Shown: in pieces, positions 28,119 through 37,213 of the stretch
Layout: each line of letters begins with the position of its first letter
Position numbering within the stretch: position 1 is the first letter of the stretch
DNA from: Nitrososphaeraceae archaeon
Lineage (GTDB): Archaea; Thermoproteota; Nitrososphaeria; Nitrososphaerales; Nitrososphaeraceae
Assembly (NCBI GenBank): GCA_022545895.1
Contig: JAKEIK010000055.1
Coordinates: 1 to 43,709, forward strand
DNA: 43,709 nt
Direction of reading: 5' to 3'
The notes under the pieces: model-generated
What the model was told of the DNA's origin: nothing
Seen by the model: the letters and a program-made list of their open reading frames with translations, nothing else
Databases searched by the model: none
Translations under genes and position numbers: made by a program

Positions 28119-28282
28119 AGCTAGTTTGATGTCAATGCAAAGCTAGCATTGTGAATAAGACAATATGAGGGATCTTATCCCAATAGGATACAATAATTCC
28201 AAAAATTCGGAGAATAAGGTGAGAAAACTCATGATTTTTAAATTTATTTGGTATCGGCTATTAAATTCCTTAAAATGGAAAA

Positions 28283-28756
28283 ATGTACCATGTTGTGACT
28301 ACGAATCCATATGTAGACATTCTACTTAACATGGGATGGAGTCGCATTAGATTGATCACTATAGGTGAAGTATTAAGGAGCTTGTCTGATATGAATTCGC
28401 TTGAACTATTTAAGACTGTAGCCTTGTCTGGCGGCAACAGTATTGAGCTGGCTCGAAGGCTCGATCTTTCTCGTAAACAATATTATTCTAAGATGTCTAG
28501 ATTGATTAATAATGGCCTCATAAAGAAATATCGTGGAAACTTTTGTCTTACCATTTTTGGTATCACTATATATGAAGTAATAGAAGAATTACGAATTATG
28601 TCTGAAAGGTCTTTGGCTATTAAGACCCACAATTTATTTCAAAATCTATGCTCATTACCGGCTTATGACATGTCAGAAACATTGACTAATAGAAAAACAC
28701 AAAACAATAACCAAGCAATTAATCTGGAATTAATAACCGTACCTCTTACAGGTTAA
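28283..28756 (+). CDS. winged-helix regulator, DNA-binding domain only (related to 27213..28118)
   Basis: LARRLDLSRKQYYSKMSRLINNGLIKKYRGNFCLTIFGITIYEVIEE parallels the upstream regulator. Confidence 0.72.
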   Translation: MYHVVTTNPYVDILLNMGWSRIRLITIGEVLRSLSDMNSLELFKTVALSGGNSIELARRLDLSRKQYYSKMSRLINNGLIKKYRGNFCLTIFGITIYEVIEELRIMSERSLAIKTHNLFQNLCSLPAYDMSETLTNRKTQNNNQAINLELITVPLTG

Positions 28757-28789
28757 GAAGGAAGCTGCCTACAGGTCAAGATCCGACCT

Positions 28790-29008
28790 TCAAACGAAAT
28801 AATTTTTGGTATCCTTGTAGAAATGTAAATCTAACGACGAGGAATTCTTCATAATTTCATTTGGATGGAGATATACAGAGAGTAGCTTCTGGATATTTTC
28901 TTCTGCGTACTGCTTTATGAAGGTAATTAAAGCTAACAAATGACGAAGAGCATCAAATTTGTTATTATTACTTATTATAAGAACAAATGTATGAAGCGGA
29001 TCATTATT
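28790..29008 (-). pseudogene. coding-like remnant, possibly C-terminal part of a PTS EIIA type-2-like domain
   Basis: Open frame without a good start: NNDPLHTFVLIISNNNKFDALRHLLALITFIKQYAEENIQKLLSVYLHPNEIMKNSSSLDLHFYKDTKNYFV. Confidence 0.35.
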
Positions 29009-29455
29009 CTAAAAAGTATAATTATTTTTCTTATAATATTATTAAGAAATACACACGGAGTATCAATTTGTCAGCAAAGGGGGTAAAATGAATAATCTTG
29101 GGCATCGGTGTTGTGGCATGACATTACCTATCCATCTTTATTGTTCTTGGCTCGCAAAAATTGTCTACCATAGTGGGTAGATATCAGAAATATGGTAGTA
29201 TAGATTAAATTTAAAGCATAAGAAGGAATGAGCGATAGTTCTTGGTAATGACTTCACACAGAAACCCGTGGGTGGAAATATTACAGGCACGTCAAAAGTC
29301 AAACCTCGGGCTCCATAGTTTTTTCGCAACACAAAACATAAAGTATCAAACATACTAAAGTGAATGGACGAGGCAGATCAAGTGACAATCAGAGTAAACC
29401 AAATAATTATTTAGAAAATGCCCGCCAACATTAATTTACTTGCCGGAACTAATCT

Positions 29456-30610
29456 ATGTCATTGACTCAGACTTATAGCGCTGTAGATGGATATGCAACT
29501 AGTGAAGGGACTAAGAAATATGTGGATAATGCAATTGATAATAATGAAATATTGCGGAGTCATTTTCGTAGCTTTGACGGGCTACATTTGTCAAGTATTG
29601 GAATGGGGACATATTTAGGTGAGCCTACATCAGACGATGATGATCTGGTTGAAAATGCTGTTTATGAATCTGTGAAATCTGGGAGTATAAATGTAATAGA
29701 TACTGCAATAAATTATAGGCTAATGAAATCCGAGAAGAGCATTGGGAGGGCCATTGATCGTCTAGTTAAGGATAATATTATTTCCAGAAATCAAATATTC
29801 ATATCTACCAAGAATGGTTATATTACTAATGATGGAGACTATTCTTCCATAGGTATGATGGAATATATCCAAAAAATGTTCATATCCACTGGATTGATAG
29901 ATCCGAGCGATATAAGCTCTGGATATCATGTACTTAATCCAAATTATATCGCAAGATGTATAGACAAGTCATTAATGAACATGAGGCTAAACACAATTGA
30001 TCTGGTGTACATCCATAATGCGTATGAAGGCTGGTATGCGGATATTGGGAAAAACGAATTTTATGAATCGATTGCAAAAGTGTTTCAAACTTATGAAAGA
30101 TACCGTTCAAATAATAAGATACGATACTATGGAATGGCAACATGGACATGTTTCAGAGTACCGCAAGATAATAAGGAGTATCTTTCGTTAGAAGATATGA
30201 TTAACATAGCCGAAGACATAGGCGGCGTAAACCATGGTTTTCGATTCATACAACTTCCATATAATTTAGCTTACAGCGAAGCACTCTTCCTCAAGAACCA
30301 GAATGTGGGTTCTGAAAAAGGTCTTACAATACTGGAAGCATGTAATAGATTAAATGTAGGTGTATTTACGAGTGTGCCACTATTTCAGACAAGGTTACTA
30401 AATGCTAAGATTCCAGAATATTCAGGAATTACTGATCAAGTACTTAAATTAATACAAATAATTAGATCAACTCCCAATGTTACTGCTCCATTACTAGGAC
30501 ACAAGAATCCTGCACATGTGAAGCAGAATATTCGTATTGCCAAAATACCGCCACTTAATGAAGTTGAATTCGAAAAAGCTCTTGATATTCTTTCTCAAAG
30601 ACCTCTATAA
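29456..30610 (+). CDS. aldo/keto reductase
   Basis: IGMGTYLGEP, VIDTAINYRLMKSEKSIGRAI, IDLVYIHN, RYYGMATWTC, TAPLLGHKNPAHVKQN. Confidence 0.9.
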   Translation: MSLTQTYSAVDGYATSEGTKKYVDNAIDNNEILRSHFRSFDGLHLSSIGMGTYLGEPTSDDDDLVENAVYESVKSGSINVIDTAINYRLMKSEKSIGRAIDRLVKDNIISRNQIFISTKNGYITNDGDYSSIGMMEYIQKMFISTGLIDPSDISSGYHVLNPNYIARCIDKSLMNMRLNTIDLVYIHNAYEGWYADIGKNEFYESIAKVFQTYERYRSNNKIRYYGMATWTCFRVPQDNKEYLSLEDMINIAEDIGGVNHGFRFIQLPYNLAYSEALFLKNQNVGSEKGLTILEACNRLNVGVFTSVPLFQTRLLNAKIPEYSGITDQVLKLIQIIRSTPNVTAPLLGHKNPAHVKQNIRIAKIPPLNEVEFEKALDILSQRPL

Positions 30611-31220
30611 CTTGACCTTCCGACATTCTTGCAACGCAAACTAGAGCCATACCTGAGGTAACCATGACGGTACCTTGCTTTGGCTTTGGCATCATAATTT
30701 GTTCTTATGGTTCATAAAGCCGTGATTGATGGCGAAATGTGGTATTGCTTTTGACTTTTAGTGAATATTTAGTGCGCCTAATTCTCATGGCTTGATCGTA
30801 TTATCAGAACTGTAGTGTTCAGAGGTTCCTTTTGCTTAGGACTAGCCTCATCTAGTCTTGTAATTGTGGACTGGGTATATACATCGTCAATAGACAGTCA
30901 ATGGGCGAATATTACTATGAAGTATAGGGAATGAAATAATTTCAATGAAAAAAAGTAACTGTTGAGAACAATTGGACATACTTCCATGGATAAGAATTCT
31001 GAGAAATATGATCCCTTTATTCCGCCTTACAATTCATTTTTCTCACGACGGTCATTCATTAGCAAATTATTTACGGTGCCACATTTTAGCGGAAATCTGA
31101 CAGAATGAAATCCAACCTGCACTCTTACAATTTAACTCCCAAAGATCCATTGAAAGCTTTATAACTAAATTTATAATGATTAAATGCCTGCTTATCTGAA
31201 GATGAACATGAGAATGAGAG

Positions 31221-32129
31221 TTGATGGCGAACAGGATATATACTTCACCCGCTGGTTGTTTTAACTACATGCCCAGAGGAGTGAATATGTTATCATCCAA
31301 GGATATTCTGAGTGTTATGAAGGAGAAGCCGCTAATATGCACTCCGATAGCTGCTGGCAACTCCGATTCATACCTAAACTCACTACAGTCGGCAAAAAAT
31401 ATGGGCTCTGATATCGCTGAATTTAGAATTGACTATTTCAACAATATATCATCAGAAATTCTGAATAATGTTATAAATGAATCTGAATTACCGTTAATAG
31501 TAACAAATAGAAATAGAGAGGATGGTGGCATGTTTTCTGGCGGAGAAGATATTAGGTTAGAAGTTCTAGAGACAGCTATCGAATCTAAACCTTCATTTGT
31601 AGATATAGAACTAGCAATAAACAAGCAAAAACGGGATAAGATTATTGAAAAAGCAAGGATCAATGATGTCGGAATAATATGTTCATATCATGATTTTAGG
31701 CATACTCCAACGCCAAATGAGATATTGAAGATTTATTCTGATATAAATGAAACAGGCGCAAATGTAGCTAAAATGGTATTTACACCAGTAACAAATAAAG
31801 ATATACATAGTATCCTGTCTGTGACAGAGAAGTTTAGTAACAACGAGATGCTTTTTACTATATTTGGAATGCGTCAAAAAGGCCAAATTACGAGAATGCT
31901 TACACCATTGCTTGGAGCATGCCTCACATATTGTTCTCTATATAAGGATCCAAATAACAATTTAGGACAAGCTGATCTCCAATCAACAAGAAAATATTTC
32001 GATATGATGGAAACTAAAGGTTGGTCAGTCATTAGGAATAAGAGAGATGTGTTGATGAACTTGGATCAAATAGAATTTAATGAAGATGGAAGCTATCCGT
32101 TAGCTACCATAGATCAACTACTAAAATAA
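31221..32129 (+). CDS. aroD: type I 3-dehydroquinate dehydratase
   Basis: AEFRIDYF, IVTNRNREDGGMFSG, ICSYHDF, Schiff-base lysine VAKMVFTP; real start possibly 31287 (MLSSKDIL). Confidence 0.9.
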   Translation: MMANRIYTSPAGCFNYMPRGVNMLSSKDILSVMKEKPLICTPIAAGNSDSYLNSLQSAKNMGSDIAEFRIDYFNNISSEILNNVINESELPLIVTNRNREDGGMFSGGEDIRLEVLETAIESKPSFVDIELAINKQKRDKIIEKARINDVGIICSYHDFRHTPTPNEILKIYSDINETGANVAKMVFTPVTNKDIHSILSVTEKFSNNEMLFTIFGMRQKGQITRMLTPLLGACLTYCSLYKDPNNNLGQADLQSTRKYFDMMETKGWSVIRNKRDVLMNLDQIEFNEDGSYPLATIDQLLK

Positions 32130-32267
32130 TAAAGAAGCAACATGTTTATACAGGAAGAACTTATCTATCAGTACCAAAAATTTCTGTGGTACTATCTTAT
32201 GTTTATAAAACATCCTGGTAGTTGTGAATATTCATCTTTATGGGGCTCAGATTATTTCTGTGGATAA

Positions 32268-32462
32268 TATATCTTATCCCAAATACCACAACTATTGCAG
32301 ACATGGATCCCAGTTAAAGTAGTTGATACGCTCTATCGAACAAACTTAAATTGGGAAAAATTGAAAGGATATTCAGCAGCGAATCCTGAACTCTCTTTTG
32401 ACCGTCTGAAACTATATCTTGATGGCAGTTTAAAGAATATACCGATACCAATAGCCAACTGA
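32268..32462 (+). other. orphan coding-like ORF (55 aa from a TTG at 32295)
   Basis: YILSQIPQLLQTWIPVKVVDTLYRTNLNWEKLKGYSAANPELSFDRLKLYLDGSLKNIPIPIAN; no ATG; family unknown. Confidence 0.3.
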
Positions 32463-32719
32463 TACTCTGATTGTCTAATTAGCTTCTCAGACGATACTTG
32501 GTTAATCTCATCAAGACCAGAAGATGATAATGCTCAAGACCTTGGATAACAAATTACCTCCTTCTAAAGTCTAGAATGTCTAGATGACTCCAAGCCGAAC
32601 GATCAATTGAGAACCTCGAAGAACATTCATTGGGGTGGTTGGGGTTTCATGTATGTATCTCCCTGACTGATAAAAAGCGAAATCCATAAATTGAAATATG
32701 ATGTTATGAATATTATCAT

Positions 32720-33091
32720 ATGAGTAATTCTGGGTCCTCTAACAAATACAATGATCCAACCTTACCAGGATACGATCCGAGTAAACCAGTAGGAACTGCA
32801 CAATCTAGTTCGAAAGTCTCCACCTCACCGTCCTCAGGGAATATTAACAAATACAATGATCCAACCTTACCAGGATACGATCCGAGTAAACCAGTAGGAA
32901 CTGCACAATCTAGTTCGAAAGTCTCCACCTCACCGTCCTCAGGGAATATTAACAATGATCCAACCTTACCAGGGTACGATCCGAGTAAACCAACAAACTC
33001 TCGTTTCAGCTCCGAGCCTCAATATACTCCTACACCAAGGTCATCGTTACCTCCTCATCTGAGAGGGTACTTTCGCGCTCCAAAACTATAG
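32720..33091 (+). CDS. low-complexity Pro/Ser-rich tandem-repeat protein
   Basis: 123 aa; two copies of NKYNDPTLPGYDPSKPVGTAQSSSKVSTSPSSGNI plus partial NNDPTLPGYDPSKP. Confidence 0.6.
   Translation: MSNSGSSNKYNDPTLPGYDPSKPVGTAQSSSKVSTSPSSGNINKYNDPTLPGYDPSKPVGTAQSSSKVSTSPSSGNINNDPTLPGYDPSKPTNSRFSSEPQYTPTPRSSLPPHLRGYFRAPKL
32741..32992 (+). repeat. tandem 105-bp direct repeat (2 identical copies + ~42-bp partial third)
   Basis: 32741-32845 and 32846-32950 identical by eye; third unit from 32951 lacks AAATAC and carries one synonymous change (GGA to GGG). Confidence 0.9.
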
Positions 33092-33229
33092 ACGAAAGCA
33101 GTTAAACTCACTCCATTTTTTATAGTTATTTAACTACTAGAAAGGTTTGGATGTTGATTGCCAATTGTTTATGACTAAGAAAAGTATCCAGGGTAGTTCC
33201 TTACCTAGTTGTAGCTGAAATGAATAACT

Positions 33230-34132
33230 ATGAGAAATCAAAAAATATTAAGATACCTCTCCATATGGTCCAGAGCTGTTAGGATAAGATTTCTTCTAGC
33301 TTCGATAATAGCAGTGGTAAATGGATTTGCCATTAGCATTTGGAAGAATAATCCATTTGATCCAGTTTACGCCATACTCACTATTTGTGGAGTTGTTTGC
33401 TTGCATACAAGCGTAGACTTGCTTAATGATTATTGGGATTACAAAAGAGGAATTGATACAACTACCACAAGAACTAAATTTAGTGGTGGCACAGGAGTAT
33501 TGCCAGAAAAACTCCTAACACCAAAATCGGTATATTTTACAGGTATATTGTTCTTAATATTAGGCTCTATTATAGGTGTATATTTCGTTACTGTTCGTGG
33601 AATTGTGATTCTACTGATTCTCTTATTCGCAACTCTTTCTATCTATTTTTATTCAACTAATATTGTTAATGCCGGATTAGGTGAAGTATTCGTGACTGTG
33701 AAAGGAGCCATGATCGTTTTAGGTTCTTTCTATGTTCAAACAGGAATCATCGACCCCACAGCATTTTTTGTTGGGATAATAATAGGTCTACTCTCTGCAT
33801 GCGTCCTATTAGTCAATTCATTTCCTGATTATGAAGCAGATAAGAATAAAGGTAAACGTACCCTCTCGGTAATGCTGGGGAAAGATCGGGCGAGTAAGGT
33901 CTTACCCTTTCTAATTACCCTCGTCTATGGCATGATCATACTAGGCGTGGCCTTCATGTTAATTCCATACTATGCCCTATTTTCTCTGCTGTCGTTACCG
34001 CTATCTATACGGGCAGTAATCCGCCTCATCAAGAACCATGATAATTTGAATGAATTAGTCCTCTCCATGGCCGACACAGTATTATATTCTAGAATCATTG
34101 GGGCAGTTACAGCAGCCAGTTTCTTACTATGA
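33230..34132 (+). CDS. UbiA superfamily prenyltransferase (MenA-like)
   Basis: Asp-rich motifs NDYWDYKRGID and DYEADKNKGKRTL; multi-pass membrane protein. Confidence 0.88.
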   Translation: MRNQKILRYLSIWSRAVRIRFLLASIIAVVNGFAISIWKNNPFDPVYAILTICGVVCLHTSVDLLNDYWDYKRGIDTTTTRTKFSGGTGVLPEKLLTPKSVYFTGILFLILGSIIGVYFVTVRGIVILLILLFATLSIYFYSTNIVNAGLGEVFVTVKGAMIVLGSFYVQTGIIDPTAFFVGIIIGLLSACVLLVNSFPDYEADKNKGKRTLSVMLGKDRASKVLPFLITLVYGMIILGVAFMLIPYYALFSLLSLPLSIRAVIRLIKNHDNLNELVLSMADTVLYSRIIGAVTAASFLL

Positions 34133-34313
34133 TTTCTTAGTTCGATATTCGGATGATCAGGCAGCGTACATTAACGATATCATGCTATTTACATCGATGC
34201 AAATACTTCAATTGGCAGTCAAGTAAAATAAGTCTGCGACTTTCTATTTTTGCAGTTCGATCGTCGTATTTTTATATTTCATCTTAATTGTAGTTGGTTA
34301 GTGTAGTGCGTAT

Positions 34314-35120
34314 ATGGAAATCGATTTTGCAAAACAATTACGCGGATCACTGAAAGTAAAGGAATTAGGTTTACATATTCATTTCTTCGATAAAATTGAA
34401 TCGACCCAAGATTACGCACTTTCGATGGCTCAAAATGATTCTCCATCTGGTACTGTAATAATCGCCGAGAAACAATCCGCCGGGAGAGGGAGAATGGGAA
34501 AGAAATGGATTTCTCCCAAAGGAGGCTTATGGATGTCAATCATATTGCAACCGAGATTTACATCAAGAAAGATCTCCCTCATTCAGTTCATAGGTGCATT
34601 AGCAGTGGGAGATAGCATTTTGGAAATGACTGGCATAGTATGTACGCACAAATGGCCCAACGATATATTGATTCGGGGGAAGAAGGTATGTGGCATTCTT
34701 GTTGACGCAAATTTCGAAGGCGACAAAGGTGGAACTGTAGTAGTGGGTATTGGTTTGAATGCTAACTTTTCGACCCAAGAATTATTCAATTCGGCTACTT
34801 TGGAAGGATGTTCTGACGTTACTACTCTAAGAGATGAAATAAAGCACGACATCGCATTGAACGACATCACTAAATTGATAATTGAAAAATTAGAACATTA
34901 TTATCTGCTTTTGGAAGATGGCAAGACAAGGGAGATTATAGAAAGCTGGAAACAGGGATCAGAAATTTTTGGACAGAGAGTGACCGTTAATGATGGGAAC
35001 AATGTATTTAACGGGCGAGCTTTGGATCTAGACGATTCGGGTGCTTTATTAATTACTCTTGCAGATGGCTCCGTCAAGAAAATATTGTTCGGAGAGGTTA
35101 AGGTAATTTATGCCGTTTGA
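34314..35120 (+). CDS. birA: biotin--[acetyl-CoA-carboxylase] ligase
   Basis: ESTQDYA, AGRGRMGKKWISPKGGLWMSI, KWPNDILIRGKKVCGILVDA. Confidence 0.94.
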   Translation: MEIDFAKQLRGSLKVKELGLHIHFFDKIESTQDYALSMAQNDSPSGTVIIAEKQSAGRGRMGKKWISPKGGLWMSIILQPRFTSRKISLIQFIGALAVGDSILEMTGIVCTHKWPNDILIRGKKVCGILVDANFEGDKGGTVVVGIGLNANFSTQELFNSATLEGCSDVTTLRDEIKHDIALNDITKLIIEKLEHYYLLLEDGKTREIIESWKQGSEIFGQRVTVNDGNNVFNGRALDLDDSGALLITLADGSVKKILFGEVKVIYAV

Positions 35121-35279
35121 TCAAAAATCGTGGATAATTCAAAAGAATTTGCATGCGTACAATGAATTATTATATTACTTTGGATGGTACTTATTGTCAT
35201 TATATATAATCAATTCTGCTAGAATAATGTTTAGCGTTAACTTATCTACTAGAACGAGAATGTTATTCCTAGTATCTTA

Positions 35280-37106
35280 TTGCTAGGAACAGCATTCTCA
35301 AAAAATAATATCATACTCCTTCTCGTAATCGCTATAGTGGGTATTGGATTGGCTATTATTTCTTATCAATATTCTACTATTACAGCATCTGAAATTGCAG
35401 AAATAGCAGCGCAGGACGTAAAGTCAAATGCAAACATTGAAGTGTACGAGCTGGCCCGGATATTGGTAAGAAGTATAGAATCAATATCTATTAATCTTAG
35501 AACACTGAGCACTGCTATTTTGTTCTCGGAGAACGGGAATGTGGGAGCCTACAATCTCATGACTGCGGCGCAAAATGGAACTAGCGAACTCACTGAAGGA
35601 TATTATTTGATAGATGAGGAAGGTAAACTGCTGGCAACAAGTGATAATAACAACTTGGGCAGCAATAGTATAGGGCAAAATCTAAGTAATAAAGAGTACT
35701 TTTCCGTACCGAAAATGACGAACAAACCATATTTTGGTACTGCTGTTGAGGCTAAGAATAAATTTTCCCATCTTTATATTTCCTTTCCAATCATCACCAA
35801 GTACAACGGATTTAACGACACCACTAATCTTAATAATAGAGAATCTGATTTCAAAGGGGTAGTAGTTGCTACCATAAGTCTTGGAGACTTGGGTCGTTTC
35901 TTACAAAAAGAGCTTTCGCCTAATTTCGAAAGCACCTTGGGTTTAATAGATAGAAATGGTGTCATATTGTATTCACGGAATGAAGAAGTAGTCGGTAGGA
36001 ATTATCTTGCCCCGGAATTTCAATCTCTGATACCTGCAGAGATTAAAGATTCCTACAATAAAATATTGGAAAATGGTTTACAGGGCAAATCGGGGTCACA
36101 AGATTTTCTCCTTCGTGGTAACGTAACTACCTTAGCTTACCAGCCTGTTGTCATAGATGGAAGACACATCTGGACATTGTATTTAAGCGCACCTCACAAT
36201 CTAGCTAGCAATGTTGGTTTTCTAATCAATCAACAAAAAAACTTTAGCACAATAGTAGTCATCGTAATTGGTTCATTAGCATTTGGGATTGCCTTTTTAA
36301 TACTATCTTGGAATAAGCGATTGGAGGGAGCTGTAACCTCGAGGACATTAGAATTAAAAAAAGCAAATGAATCCTTAATAGAGTCTAATATGCTTCTTGC
36401 CTCAGCCAATAAACAACTCGAAATTCATGATAGAATGCAAAAGGAATTTATCAACGTGGCGGCCCACGAGCTTAGAACTCCTATAATGCCTATCCTAGGA
36501 GAAGCAGAACTTATTGAGGACAAATTCAACGGTAAGAGTTCTGCTGAAGTCGACAAGGATCAAATTGCTGTAATAATTCGTAATGCGAAGAGACTCGATC
36601 GACTTGCAGCAGACATACTTGATGTTACCCGCATTGAAGGAAAGTCATTACAGCTAAACAAAGAACGCTTTAACATCGATGAAATATTGTCACAGATTGT
36701 AAAAGAGACTCGACGCCTAATCGAAAAAGATCCTATGAGGAATGGAAAGGTCGATATCGAATATGAATCGATTAATATCGAAGTTAATGCTGACAAGAGC
36801 AGGATAACGCAAGTTGTTTCAAATCTTGTCAGCAACGCAATTAAGTTTACCCAGGAAGGGACAATTTCAATTTCTTGCAAAATAAAAGAAAAGGAGATAT
36901 TGTTGCTAGTGAGGGATTCAGGAAGAGGAATAGATTCGGAAATTCATTCTCGTTTATTCTCTAAGTTTGCTTCAAAATCTGAACAGGGTACAGGACTAGG
37001 GCTCTTCATCTCAAGAAGTATAGTAGAATCTCATGGAGGAAGAATATGGGCGTATAATAATGAAAGTTCAAAGGGTGCTACGTTCATTTTCACTTTGCCA
37101 ACATAG
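35280..37106 (+). CDS. sensor histidine kinase with extracytoplasmic Cache-like domain
   Basis: Two TM segments flanking Cache-like region; H-box VAAHELRTPIMPILGEAELI, NLVSNAIKF, DSGRGI, GTGLGLFISRSIVESHGG; TTG start as tracked. Confidence 0.9.
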   Translation: MLGTAFSKNNIILLLVIAIVGIGLAIISYQYSTITASEIAEIAAQDVKSNANIEVYELARILVRSIESISINLRTLSTAILFSENGNVGAYNLMTAAQNGTSELTEGYYLIDEEGKLLATSDNNNLGSNSIGQNLSNKEYFSVPKMTNKPYFGTAVEAKNKFSHLYISFPIITKYNGFNDTTNLNNRESDFKGVVVATISLGDLGRFLQKELSPNFESTLGLIDRNGVILYSRNEEVVGRNYLAPEFQSLIPAEIKDSYNKILENGLQGKSGSQDFLLRGNVTTLAYQPVVIDGRHIWTLYLSAPHNLASNVGFLINQQKNFSTIVVIVIGSLAFGIAFLILSWNKRLEGAVTSRTLELKKANESLIESNMLLASANKQLEIHDRMQKEFINVAAHELRTPIMPILGEAELIEDKFNGKSSAEVDKDQIAVIIRNAKRLDRLAADILDVTRIEGKSLQLNKERFNIDEILSQIVKETRRLIEKDPMRNGKVDIEYESINIEVNADKSRITQVVSNLVSNAIKFTQEGTISISCKIKEKEILLLVRDSGRGIDSEIHSRLFSKFASKSEQGTGLGLFISRSIVESHGGRIWAYNNESSKGATFIFTLPT

Positions 37107-37213
37107 GCCTTAGATTAGGGTCCTGCTAAACCCTCCACCTTAGTTTCTATTTTCAATAAATATAGTGTATTACTATACTGTCTTTAGTTCTTAATATGCA
37201 AGTGAGCAGTCTG

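Noticed and set aside
30555-30695. 46-aa minus-strand ORF (MMPKPKQGTVMVTSGMALVCVARMSEGQVIEVFEKE...)
   Set aside because: Overlaps the end of the aldo/keto reductase and has no family or motif support; likely chance.
30986-31108. 40-aa ORF MDKNSEKYDPFIPPYNSFFSRRSFISKLFTVPHFSGNLTE
   Set aside because: Considered as a small or Tat-like peptide because of the RRSF motif, but too short and unsupported.
32716-32955. 79-aa minus-strand ORF opposite the tandem repeat
   Set aside because: Open only because the repeat unit is a multiple of three; the plus strand gives the Pro/Ser-rich protein and carries the likelier start context.
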